From the NCBI RefSeq assembly GCF_029227915.1, contig NC_079884.1, positions 31,746,001-31,810,000 on the forward strand: a DNA stretch of 64,000 nucleotides. The letters are read 5' to 3'. Both the position numbers and the translations under genes were made by a program. The notes beneath the pieces were generated by a model. The model was not told the origin of the DNA, did no database searches, and saw nothing but the letters and a program-made list of their open reading frames with translations. Of this stretch, positions 12,856 to 24,179 are shown piece after piece (the stretch's first letter is position 1; each line of letters begins with the position of its first letter). This stretch comes from Hydractinia symbiolongicarpus (lineage: Eukaryota; Cnidaria; Hydrozoa; Anthoathecata; Hydractiniidae).

Positions 12856-14069
12856 GGGACTCTGAATAAAAGAAGTTTAATCGCCGGCAAACGAAAACCC
12901 GCCATTTCCTGTAAACCCCGGGCTTGGCCCGTATAGTCAAAAGTATACAAGGAAAGTACCCGGGGTGTAAACTCATTTCCCGAACGATTTTTTAAATTAT
13001 TATTTCACCACTACAGCCCATGAGACTTGTAGTTTTCAAAAATGTTTTCATTTTTGATGAGACGCCTAATGAAAAAGGTTTAATCGCCGGCAAACGAAAA
13101 CCAGCGATTTCCCCTAAATCCCGGCTTGGCCCGTGTAGTCGAATGTATACAAAGAAAGTACCCAGGGAGTAAACTCATTTCCCGAACGACTTTTTAAATT
13201 TTTTTTTTCACCACTAAAGCCCATGAGACTTGTAGTTTTTAAAAATGTCTTCATTTTTGATGAGCGCTGAATAAAAGAAGTTTACTCGCCGGCAAACGAA
13301 AACCCGCGATTTCCCGTAAATCCCGGACTCGGCCCGTATAGTCAAAAGTATACAAAGAAAGTACCCAGGGATTAAACTCATTTTCCGAACGATTTTTTAA
13401 ATTAATTTTTCACCACTAAGACGCATGAGACTTGTAGTTTTCAAAAATGTTTTCATTTTTGATGAGACGCTAAATGAAAGAGGTTTAATCGCCGGCAAAC
13501 GAAAACCAGCGATTTCCCCTAAATCCCGGGCTTGGCCCGTGTAGTCGAATGTATACAAAAAAAGTACCAAGGGAGTAAACTCATTTCCCGAACGATTTTT
13601 TAATTTTTTTTTTCAACACTAAAGCCCATGAGACTTGTAGTTTTTAAAAATGTTTTCATTTTTGATGAGCGATGAATAAAAGAAGTTTAATCGCCGGCAA
13701 ACGAAAACCCGCGATTTCCCCTAATTCCCGGGCTTGGCCCGTGTAGTCGAATGTATACAAAAAAAGTACCCATGGAGTAAACTCATTTCCCGAACGATTT
13801 TTTAATTTTTTTTTTCACCACTAAAGCCCATGAGACTTGTAGTTTTTAAAAATGTTTTCATTTTTGATGAGCGCTGAATAAAAGAAGTTTAATCGCCGGC
13901 AAACGAAAACCCGCGATTTCCCCTAAATCCCGGGCTTGGCCCGTGTAGTTGAATGTATACAAAAAAAGTACCCAGGGAGTAAACTCATTTCCCGAACGAT
14001 TTTTTATATTATTTTTTCACCACTAAAACGCATGAGACTTGTAGTTTTCAAAAATTTTTCATTTTTGAT
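12856..14069 (+). repeat. 6-mer HOR unit (1214 bp), G-E-A-B'-C-F
   Basis: This is the next copy of the same HOR, shortened by two monomers: X-Y-Z is replaced by a single C-type unit (AATTCCCGGGC). Copy-specific changes are AAATTAATTTTTC (about 13402), GAGCGATGAAT (13670) and CCCATGGAG (13771). Confidence 0.85.
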
Positions 14070-15454
14070 GGGACTCTGAATAAAAGAAGTTTAATCGCCG
14101 GCAAACGAAAACCCGCCATTTCCTGTAAACCCCGGGCTTGGCCCGTATAGTCAAAAGTATACAAGGAAAGTACCCGGGGTGTAAACTCATTTCCCGAACG
14201 ATTTTTTAAATTATTATTTCACCACTACAGCCCATGAGACTTGTAGTTTTCAAAAATGTTTTCATTTTTGATGAGACGCCTAATGAAAAAGGTTTAATCG
14301 CCGGCAAACGAAAACCAGCGATTTCCCCTAAATCCCGGCTTGGCCCGTGTAGTCGAATGTATACAAAGAAAGTACCCAGGGAGTAAAATCATTTCCCGAA
14401 CGACTTTTTAAATTTTTTTTTTCACCACTAAAGCCCATGAGACTTGTAGTTTTTAAAAATGTCTTCATTTTTGATGAGCGCTGAATAAAAGAAGTTTACT
14501 CGCCGGCAAACGAAAACCCGCGATTTCCCGTAAATCCCGGACTCGGCCCGTATAGTCAAAAGTATACAAAGAAAGTACCCAGGGATTAAACTCATTTTCC
14601 GAACGATTTTTTAAATTATTTTTTCACCACTAAGACGCATGAGACTTGTAGTTTTCAAAAATGTTTTCATTTTTGATGAGACGCTAAATGAAAGAGGTTT
14701 AATCGCCGGCAAACGAAAACCAGCGATTTCCCCTAAATCCCGGGCTTGGCCCGTGTAGTCGAATGTATACAAAAAAAGTACCAAGGGAGTAAACTCATTT
14801 CCCGAACGATTTTTTAATTTTTTTTTTCAACACTAAAGCCCATGAGACTTGTAGTTTTTAAAAATGTTTTCATTTTTGATGAGCGCTGAATAAAAGAAGT
14901 TTAATCGCCGGCAAACGAAAACCCGCGATTTCCCCTAAATCCCGGGCTTGGCTTGTGTAGTCGAATGTATACAAAAAAAGTACCCAGGGAGTAAACTCAT
15001 TTCCCGAACGATTTTTTAAATTATTATTTTACCACTAAAGCCCATGAGATTTGTAGTTTTCAAAAATGTTTTCATTTTTGATGAGACGCTTAATGAAAGA
15101 GGTTTAATCGCCGGTAAACGAAAACCAGCGATTTCCCCTAAATCCCGGGCTTGGCCCGTGTAGTCGAATGAATACAAAGAAAGTACCCAGGGAGTAAACT
15201 CATTTCCCGAACGACTTTTTAAATTTTTTTTTCACCACTAAAGCCCATGAGACTTGTAGTTTTTAAAAATGTCTTCATTTTTGATGAGCGCTGAATAAAA
15301 GAAGTTTAATCGCCGGCAAACGAAAACCCGCGATTTCCCGTAAATCCCGGACTCGGTCCGTATAGTCAAAAGTATACAAAGAAAGTACCCAGGGATTAAA
15401 CTCATTTTCCGAACGATTTTTTAAATTATTTTTTCACCACTAAAACGTATGAGA
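14070..15454 (+). repeat. Last G-E-A-B'-X run of domain I
   Basis: Begins as the HOR (G-E-A-B'-X), then changes to monomers with GACGCTTAATGAAAGAGG, GCCGGTAAACG and GAATGAATACAAAG, followed by GACTCGGTCCG. Bases 14935-15466 recur at 17571-18102 (offset 2636, 13 monomers) with only small differences in T-run length and a few bases. Confidence 0.8.
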
Positions 15455-17330
15455 CTTGTAGTTTTTAAAAATGTATTCATTTTTGATGAGACGCTGAATA
15501 AAAGAAGTTTAATCGCCGGCAAACGAAAACCCGCCATTTCCTGTAAAACCCGGGCTTGGCCCGTATAGTCAAAAGTATACAAGGAAAGTACCCGGGGTGT
15601 AAACTCATTTCCCGAACGATTTTTTAAATTATTATTTCACCACTAAAGCCCATGAGACTTGTAGTTTTTAAAAATGTATTCATTTTTGATGAGACGCTGA
15701 ATAAAAGAAGTTTAATCGCCGGCAAACGAAAACCCGCGACTTCCCGTAAATCCCGGACTCGGCCCCTATAGTCAAAAGTATACAAAGAAAGTACCCAGGG
15801 AGTAAACTGATTTCCCGAACGATTTTTTAAATTATATTTTCACCACTAAAACGCATGAGACTTGTAGTTTTCAAAAATGTTTTCATTTTTGATGAGACGC
15901 TGAATAAAAGAAGTTTAATCGCCGGCAAACGAAAACCCGACATTTCCTGTAAACCTCGGGCTTGGCCCGTATAGTCAAAAGTATACAAGGAAAGTACCCG
16001 GGGTGTAAACTCATTTCCCGAACGATTTTTTAAATTATTATTTCACCACTACAGCCCATGAGACTTGTAGTTTTCAAAAATGTTTTCATTTTTGATGAGA
16101 CGCCTAATGAAAAAGGTTTAATCGCCGGCAAACGAAAACCAGCGATTTCCCCTAAATCCCGGCTTGGCCCGTGTAGTCGAATGTATACAAAGAAAGTACC
16201 CAGGGAGTAAACTCATTTCCCGAACGACTTTTTAAATTTTTTTTTTCACCACTAATGCCCATGAGACTTGTAGTTTTTAAAAATGTCTTCATTTTTGATG
16301 AGCGCTGAATAAAAGAAGTTTAATCGCCGGCAAACGAAAACCCGCCATTTCCTGTAAACCCCGGGCTTGGCCCGTATAGTCAAAAGTATACAAGGAAAGT
16401 ACCCGGGGTGTAAACTCATTTCCCGAACGATTTTTTAAATTATTATTTCACCACTAAAGCCCATGAGACTTGTAGTTTTTAAAAATGTATTCATTTTTGA
16501 TGAGACGCTGAATAAAAGAAGTTTAATCGCCGGCAAACGAAAACCCGCCATTTCCTGTAAACCCCGGGCTTGGCCCGTATAGTCAAAAGTATACAAGGAA
16601 AGTACCCGGGGTGTAAACTCATTTCCCGAACGATTTTTTAAATTATTATTTCACCACTAAAGCCCATGAGACTTGTAGTTCTTAAAAATGTATTCATTTT
16701 TGATGAGACGCTGAATAAAAGAAGTTTAATCGCCGGCAAACGAAAACCCGCGACTTCCCGTAAATCCCGGACTCGGCCCCTATAGTCAAAAGTATACAAA
16801 GAAAGTACCCAGGGAGTAAACTGATTTCCCGAACGATTTTTTAAATTATATTTTCACCACTAAAACGCATGAGACTTGTAGTTTTCAAAAATGTTTTCAT
16901 TTTTGATGAGACGCTGAATAAAAGAAGTTTAATCGCCGGCAAACGAAAACCCGCCATTTCCTGTAAACCTCGGGCTTGGCCCGTATAGTCAAAAGTATAC
17001 AAGGAAAGTACCCGGGGTGTAAACTCATTTCCCGAACGATTTTTTAAATTATTATTTCACCACTACAGCCCATGAGACTTGTAGTTTTCAAAAATGTTTT
17101 CATTTTTGATGAGACGCCTAATGAAAAAGGTTTAATCGCCGGCAAACGAAAACCAGCGATTTCCCCTAAATCCCGGCTTGGCCCGTGTAGTCGAATGTAT
17201 ACAAAGAAAGTACCCAGGGAGTAAACTCATTTCCCGAACGACTTTTTAAATTTTTTTTTTCACCACTAATGCCCATGAGACTTGTAGTTTTTAAAAATGT
17301 CTTCATTTTTGATGAGCGCTGAATAAAAGA
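15455..17330 (+). repeat. 5-mer repeat pair (offset 1014 bp)
   Basis: Bases about 15455-16316 match 16469-17330. Shared rare variants are AATGTATTCATTT, GCGACTTCCC with GGCCCCTATAG, AAACTGATTTCCC, TAAACCTCGGG and CTAATGCCCATGAG. Differences are isolated: CCCGACATT versus CCCGCCATT, and GTAGTTTTT versus GTAGTTCTT. The segment 16317-16468 joins the two copies. Confidence 0.85.
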
Positions 17331-18540
17331 AGTTTACTCGCCGGCAAACGAAAACCTGCGATTTCCCGTAAATCCCGGACTCGGCCCGTATAGTCAAAAG
17401 TATAAAAAGAAAGTACCCAGGGATTAAACTCATTTTCCGAACGATTTTTTAAATTATTTTTTCACCACTAAGACGCATGAGACTTGTAGTTTTCAAAAAT
17501 GTTTTCATTTTTGATGAGACGCTAAATGAAAGAGGTTTAAACGCCGGCAAACAAAAACCAGCGATTTCCCCTAAATCCCGGGCTTGGCTTGTGTAGTCGA
17601 ATGTATACAAAAAAAGTACCCAGGGGGTAAACTCATTTCCCGAACGATTTTTTAAATTATTATTTTACCACTAAAGCCCATGAGATTTGTAGTTTTCAAA
17701 AATGTTTTCATTTTTGATGAGACGCTTAATGAAAGAGGTTTAATCGCCGGTAAACGAAAACCAGCGATTTCCCCTAAATCCCGGGCTTGGCCCGTGTAGT
17801 CGAATGAATACAAAGAAAGTACCCAGGGAGTAAACTCATTTCCCGAACGACTTTTTAATTTTTTTTTTTCACCACTAAAGCCCATGAGACTTGTAGTTTT
17901 TAAAAATGTCTTCATTTTTGATGAGCGCTGAATAAAAGAAGTTTAATCGCCGGCAAACGAAAACCCGCGATTTCCCGTAAATCCCGGACTCGGTCCGTAT
18001 AGTCAAAAGTATACAAAGAAAGTACCCAGGGATTAAACTCATTTTCCGAACGATTTTTTAAATTATTTTTTCACCACTAAAACGTATGAGACTTGTAGTT
18101 TTCAAAAATGTTTTCATTTTTGATGAGACGGTAAATGAAAGAGGTTTAATCGCCGGCAAACGAAAACCAGCGATTTCCCCTAAATCCCGGGCTTGGCCCG
18201 TGTAGTCGAATGTATACAAGGAAAGTACCCGGGGTGTAAACTCATTTCCCGAACGATTTTTTAAATTATTATTTCACCACTAAAACCCATGAGACTTGTG
18301 GTTTTTAAAAATGTATTCATATTTGATGAGACGCTGAATAAAAGAAGTTTAATCGCCGGCAAACGAAAACCCGCGACTTCCCGTAAATCCCGGACTCGGC
18401 CCCTATAGTCAAAAGTATACAAAGAAAGTACCCAGGGAGTAAACTGATTTCCCGAACGATTTTTTAAATTATATTTTCACCACTAAAACGCATGAGACTT
18501 GTAGTTTTCAGAAATGTTTTCATTTTTGATGAGACGCTTA
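17331..18540 (+). repeat. Domain I end: second copy of the X-type segment
   Basis: Holds an A monomer, a B' variant with GTTTAAACGCCGG, and the 13-monomer-distant copy of 14935-15466. A further GCGACTTCCC/GGCCCCTATAG monomer follows at 18374. The last GATGAGCGCTG of the window is at about 17925. Confidence 0.75.
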
Positions 18541-21500
18541 ATGAAAGTGGATTAATCGCCGGCAAACGAAAACCGGCGATTTCCCGTAAATCCCGGGCTT
18601 GGCCCGTATAGTCGAATGTATACAAAGAAAGTGCCCTGTGAGTAAACTCATTTCCAAAACGATTTTTTAAATTATCTTTTCACCACTAAAACGCATGAGA
18701 CTTGTAGTTTTCAAAAATATTTTCATTTTTGACTAGACACTGAATAAAAGAAGTTTAATCACCGGCAAACGAAAAGCCGCCATTTTCCGTAAATCCCGGG
18801 CTTGGCCCGTATAGTCAAAAGTATACAAAGAAAGTACCCAGGGAGTAAACTCATTTCCCGAACGATTTTTTATATTATTTTTTCACCACTAAAACGCATG
18901 AGACTTGTAGTTTTCAAAAATTTTTCATTTTTGATGGGACTCTGAATAAAAGAAGTTTAATCGCCGGCAAACGAAAACCCGCGATTTCCCGTATATCCCG
19001 GACTCGGCCCGTATAGTCAAAAGTATACAAAGAAAGTACCCAGGGAGTAAACTCATTTCCCGAACGATTTTTTATATTATTTTTTCACCACTAAAACGCA
19101 TGAGACTTGTAGTTTTCAAAAATGTTTTCATTTTTGATGAGACGCTGAATAAAAGAAGTTTAATCGCCGGCAAACGAAAACCCGCGATTTCCCGTAAATC
19201 CCGGACTCGGCCCGTATAGTCAAAAGTATACAAAGAAAGTACCCAGGGAGTAAACTCATTTCCCGAACGATTTTTTAATTTATTTTTTCACCACTAAAAC
19301 GCATGAGACTTGTAGTTTTCAAAAATGTTTTCATTTTTGATGAGACGCTGAATAAAAGAAGTTTAATCGCCGGCAAACGAAAACCTGCGATTTTGCTTAA
19401 ATCCCGGACTCGGCCCGTATAGTCAAAAGTATACAAACAAAGTACCCAGGGAGTAAACTCATTTCCCAAACGATTTTTTAAATTATTATTTCACCACTAA
19501 AGCCTATGAGACTTGTAGTTTTTAAAAATGTTTTCATTTTTGATGAGACGCTGAATAAAAGAAGTTTAATCGCCGGCAAACGAAAACCCGCGATTTCCCG
19601 TAAATCCCGACTCGGCCCGTATAGTCAAAAGTATACAAAGAAAGTACCCAGGGAGTAAACGCATTTCCCGAACGATTTTTTAAATTATTTTTTCACCACT
19701 AAAACGCATGAGACTTGTAGTTTTGAGAAATGTTTTCATTTTTGATGAGACGCTTAATGAAAGTGGTTTAATCGCCGGCAAAGGAAAACCCGCGATTTCC
19801 CGTAAATCCCGGGCTTGGCCCGTATATTCGAATGTATACAAGGAAAGTACCCAGTGAGTAAACTCATTTCCAAAACGATTTTTTAAATTATCTTTTCACC
19901 ACTAAAACGCATGAGACTGGTAGTTTTCAAAAATGTTTTCATTTTTGATGAGACGCTGAATAAAAGAAGTTTAATCGCCGGCAAACGAAAACCCGCCATT
20001 TCCTGTAAACCCCGGGCTTGGCCCGTATAGTCAAAAGTATACAAACAAAGTACCCGGGGTGTAAACTCATTTCCCAAACGATTTTTTAAATTATTATTTC
20101 ACCACTAAAGCCTATGAGACTTGTAGTTTTTAAAAATGTTTTCATTTTTGATGAGACGCTGAATAAAAGAAGTTTAATCGCCGGCAAACGAAAACCCGCC
20201 ATTTCCTGTAAACCCCGGGTTTGGCCCGTATAGTCAAAAGTATACAAAGAAAGTACCCAGGGAGTAAACGCATTTCCCGAACGATTTTTTAAAATATTTT
20301 TTCACCACTAAAACGCATGAGACTTGTAGTTTTGAGAAATGTTTTCATTTTTGATGAGACGCTTAATGAAAGTGGTTTAATCGCCGGCAAAGGAAAACCC
20401 GCGATTTCCCGTAAATCCCGGGCTTGGACCGTATATTCGAATGTATACAAGGAAAGTACCCTGTGAGTAAACTCATTTCCCAAACGATTTTTTAAATTAT
20501 TTTTTCACCACTAAAGCCTATGAGACTTGTAGTTTTTAAAAATGTTTTCATTTTTGATGAGACGCTGAATAAAAGAAGTTTAATCGCCGGCAAACGAAAA
20601 CCCGCGATTTTCCGTAAATCCCGACTCGGCCGTATAGTCAAAAGTATACAAAGAAAGTACCCAGGGAGTAAACGCATTTCCCGAACGATTTTTTAAATTA
20701 TTTTTTCACCACTAAAACGCATGAGACTTGTAGTTTTCAAAAATGTTTTCATTTTTGATGAGACGCTGAATAAAAGAAGTTTAATCGCCGCCAAACGAAA
20801 ACCCGCGACTTCCCGTAATTTCCGGGCTTGGCCCGTATAGTCGAATGTATACAAAGAAAGTACCCTGTGAGTAAACTCATTTCCAAAACGATTTTTTAAA
20901 TTATCTTTTCACCACTAAAACGCATGAGACTTGTAGTTTTCAAAAATGTTTTCATTTTTGATGAGACGCTTAATGAAAATGGTTTGATCGCCGGCAAAGG
21001 AAAACCCGCGAATTCCCGTAAATCCCGGCTTGGCCCGTATAGTCGAATGTATACAAAGAAAGTACCCTGTGAGTAAACTCATTACCAAAACGATTTTTTA
21101 AATTATCTTTTCACCGCTAAAACGCACGAGACTTGTAGTTTTCAAAAATGTTTTCATTTTTGATGAAACGTTGAATAAAAGAAGTTTAATCGCCGGCAAA
21201 CGAAAACCCGCCATATACCTTAAACCCCGGGCTTGGCCCGTATACTCAAAAGTATACAAAGAAAGTACCCGGGGTGTAAACTCATTTCTCGAACGATTTT
21301 TTAAATTATTATTTCACCACTAAAACCCATGAGACTTGTAGTTTTTAAAAATGTTTTCATTTTTGATGAGACGCTGAATAAAAGAAGTTTAATCGCCGGC
21401 AAACGAAAACCCGCGACTTCCCGTAAATCCCGGACTCGGGCCGTATAGTCAAAAGTATACAAAGAAAGTACCCTGGGAGTAAACTCATTTTCCGAATGAT

Positions 21501-22032
21501 TTTTTAAATTATTTTTTCACCACTAAAACGCATGAGACTTGTAGTTTTCAGAAGTCTTTTCATTTTTGATGAGACGCTTAATAAAAGTGGTTTAATCGCC
21601 GGCAAACGAAAACCCGCGATTTCCCGTAAATCCCGGACTCAGCCCGTATAGTCAAAAGTATACAAAAAAGTACCCAGGGAGTAAACTCATATTACGAACG
21701 ATTTTTTAAAATATTTTTTCACCACTAAAACGCATGATACTTGTAGTTTTCAAAAATGTTTTCATTTTTGATGAGACGCTTAATGAAAGACGTTTAATCG
21801 CCGGCAAACGAAAACCCGCGATTTACCGTAAATCCCGGGCTTGGCCCGTATAGTCGAATGTATACAAAGAAAGTACCCAGGGAGTAAACTCATTTCCCGA
21901 ACGATTTTTTAAATTTTTTTTCACCACTAAAACGCATGAGACTTGTAGTTTTTAAAAATGTTTTCATTTTTGATGAGACGCTGAATAAAAGAAGTTTAAT
22001 CGCCGGCAAACGAAAACCTGTGACTACGATTT
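18541..22032 (+). repeat. Domain II: irregular monomers
   Basis: Monomers here are more heterogeneous. CCCTGTGAGTAAAC with CAAAACGATT alternates with CCCGGGGTGTAAAC and CCCAGGGAGTAAAC types. A 3-mer duplication (offset 608-609) covers about 19.25-19.9 and 19.86-20.5 kb, recognised by TTTTGAGAAATG, GCAAAGGAAAAC, GTATATTCGAATG and AAAGCCTATGAG. Bases about 21.18-21.76 kb (CATATACCTTAAAC, CATATTACGAACG) have a near copy at 30.70-31.27 kb (offset 9515). Confidence 0.75.
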
Positions 22033-22061
22033 TTTAAATTATCTTTTCACCACTAAAACGC
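21936..22061 (+). repeat. Truncated monomer (126 bp)
   Basis: AAAACCTGTGACT is followed directly by ACGATTTTTTAAATTATC at about 22034, with 77 bp between them lost. The unit immediately downstream is the ACGCACGAGACTTGTACTTTTC type, which is also what follows the other broken monomer at 23.94 kb. Confidence 0.85.
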
Positions 22062-23280
22062 ACGAGACTTGTACTTTTCAAAAATGTTTTCATTTTTGAT
22101 AAGACGCTGAATAAAAGAAGTTTAATCGCCGGCAAACAAAAACCTGTGACTTCCCGTAAATCCCGGACTCGGCCCGTATAGTCAAAAGTATACAAAGAAA
22201 GTACCCAGAGTGTAAACTCATTTCCCGAACGATTTTTTAAAATTATTTTCCACCACTAAAACACATGAGACTTGTAGTTTTCAGAAATGTTGTCATTTTT
22301 GATAAGACGCTGAATAAAAGAAGTTTAATCGCCGGTAAACGAAAACCTGTGACTTCCCGTAAATCCCGGACTCGGCCCGTATAGTCAAAAGTATACAAAG
22401 AAAGTACCCAGGGAGTAAACTCATTTCCCGAACGATTTTTTAAAATTATTTTCCACCACTAAAACACATGAGACTTGTAGTTTTCAGAAATGTTGTCATT
22501 TTTGATGAGACGCTTAATGAAAGTGGTTTAATCGCCGGCAAACGAAAACCCGTGATTTCCCGTAAATCCCGGGCTTGGCCCGTATAGTCGAATGTATACA
22601 AAGAAAGTACCCTGTGAGTAAACTCATTTCCAAAATAATTTTTTAAATTATCTTTTCACCACTAAAACGCATGAGACTTGTAGTTTTAAAAAATGTTTTC
22701 ATTTTTGATGAGACGCTTAATGAAAGAGGTTTAATCGCCGGCAAACGAAAACCTGTGACTTCCCGTAAATCCCGGACTCGGCCTGTAAAGTCAAAAGTAT
22801 ACAAAGAAAGTACCCAGAGTGTAAACTCATTTCCCGAACGATTTTTTAAATTATCTTTTCACCACTAAAACGCACGAGACTTGTACTTTTCAAAAATGTT
22901 TTCATTTTTGATAAGACGCTGAATAAAAGAAGTTTAATCGCCGGCAAACAAAAACCTGTGACTTCCCGTAAATCCCGGACTCGGCCCGTATAGTCAAAAG
23001 TATACAAAGAAAGTACCCAGAGTGTAAACTCATTTCCCGAACGATTTTTTAAAATTATTTTTTCACCACTAAAACGCATGAGACTTGTAGTCTTTAAACT
23101 TGTTTTCATTTTTGATGAGACGTTGAATAAAAGAAGTTTAAACGCCGGCAAACGAAAACCTGCGATTTCCCGTAAATCCCGGACTCGGCCTGTAAAGTCA
23201 AAAGTATACAAAGAAAGTACCCATAGAGTAAACTTACTTCCCGAACGATTTTTTAAATTATTTTTTCACCACTAAAACGC

Positions 23281-23483
23281 ATGAGACTTGTAGTTTTCAA
23301 AAATGTTTTCATTTTTGATGAGACGCTGAATAAAAGAAGTTTAATCGCCGGCAAACGAAAACCTGTGACTTCCCGTAAATCCCGGACTCGGCCTGTAAAG
23401 TCAAAAGTATACAAAGAAAGTACCCAGAGTGTAAACTCATTTCCCGAACGATTTTTTAAATTATCTTTTCACCACTAAAACGC
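23281..23483 (+). repeat. Reference monomer (203 bp)
   Basis: A representative intact unit, taken from one landmark ATG to the next. In order it holds: the dyad region with T and A tracts (about +10 to +40); a family-diagnostic segment GACGCTGAATAAAAG; the near-invariant core TTTAATCGCCGGCAAACGA; a CpG-rich block ending in the GGCCYGTA segment; TCAAAAGTATACAAAG; then ACTCATTTCCCGAACG; and a T-rich end TTTTTTAAATTATC before CACCACTAAAACGC. A consensus of this family is about 38% GC with 13 CpGs by hand count, nearly twice the number expected from its base composition. GCCGGC and GTATAC are present in almost every copy and would give a NaeI or BstZ17I ladder of about 203 bp. Confidence 0.9.
23297..23318. 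repeat. Perfect 9-bp dyad of the monomer, example copy
   Basis: The arms TCAAAAATG and CATTTTTGA are exact reverse complements separated by TTTT. The dyad recurs in every monomer that carries the TTTTCAAAAATG allele, which is a large share of the array. The TTTTTAAAAATG allele keeps a 7-bp core. The TTCAGAAATG allele has one mismatch. The CTTCAAACTTG allele (domain IV) breaks two pairs. A variant with TTGT as spacer (for example near 24372) keeps the arms. It could form a hairpin or bind a dimeric protein; the sequence shows only the symmetry. Confidence 0.85.
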
Positions 23484-23889
23484 ACGAGACTTGTACTTTT
23501 CAAAAATGTTTTCATTTTTGATAAGACGCTGAATAAAAGAAGTTTAATCGCCGGCAAACAAAAACCTGTGACTTCCCGTAAATCCCGGACTCGGCCCGTA
23601 TAGTCAAAAGTATACAAAGAAAGTACCCAGAGTGTAAACTCATTTCCCGAACGATTTTTTAAAATTATTTTCCACCACTAAAACACATGAGACTTGTAGT
23701 TTTCAGAAATGTTGTCATTTTTGATAAGACGCTGAATAAAAGAAGTTTAATCGCCGGCAAACGAAAACCTGTGACTTCCCGTAAATCCCGGACTCGGCCC
23801 GTATAGTCAAAAGTATACAAAGAAAGTACACAGGGAGTAAACTCATTTCCCAAACGATTTTTTAAATTATTATTTCACCACTAAAACGC

Positions 23890-23945
23890 ATAAGACTTGT
23901 AGTTTTCGAAAAAGTTTTCATTTTTGATGAGACGCTGAATAACGC
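23890..23945 (+). repeat. Monomer stub (56 bp)
   Basis: A unit starting CATAAGACTTGTAG with TTTTCGAAAAAG runs to GACGCTGAAT and then joins AACGCACGAGACTTGTAC at about 23941. About 147 bp are missing. AA is shared across the join (GAATAA versus AAAACGC), so little homology was needed. It is the shortest unit in the window. Confidence 0.85.
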
Positions 23946-24179
23946 ACGAGACTTGTACTTTTCAAAAATGTTTTCATTTTTGATAAGACGCTGAATAAAA
24001 GAAGTTTAATCGCCGGCAAACAAAAACCTGTGACTTCCCGTAAATCCCGGACTCGGCCCGTATAGTCAAAAGTATACAAAGAAAGTACCCAGAGTGTAAA
24101 CTCATTTCCCGAACGATTTTTTAAAATTATTTTCCACCACTAAAACACATGAGACTTGTAGTTTTCAGAAATGTTGTCA

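Larger units (their letters stand above)
1..18540 (+). repeat. Domain I: satellite subfamily with GATGAGCGCTG and GTGTAG variants
   Basis: This domain is defined by GATGAGCGCTGAATAAAAG, last seen near 17925, and by frequent AAAGCCCATGAG, GTGTAGTCGAATG and long T runs (T8-T10 before CACC). At least ten monomer types recur in a fixed order (called here A, B, C, D, E, F, G, X, Y, Z). Type G is marked by GATGGGACTCTGAAT. Type A is marked by AGTTTACTCG followed by CAGGGATTAAAC. The transition to domain II is the first CCCTGTGAGTAAAC monomer, at about 18.54-18.66 kb. Confidence 0.85.

Noticed and set aside
22846-23211. Minus-strand reading frame of 121 codons spanning two monomers
   Set aside because: It lies wholly in satellite sequence and depends on the local absence of stops in two hybrid units. 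The frame shifts by 2 at each 203-bp monomer, so it cannot extend, and no start context or family resemblance is visible.
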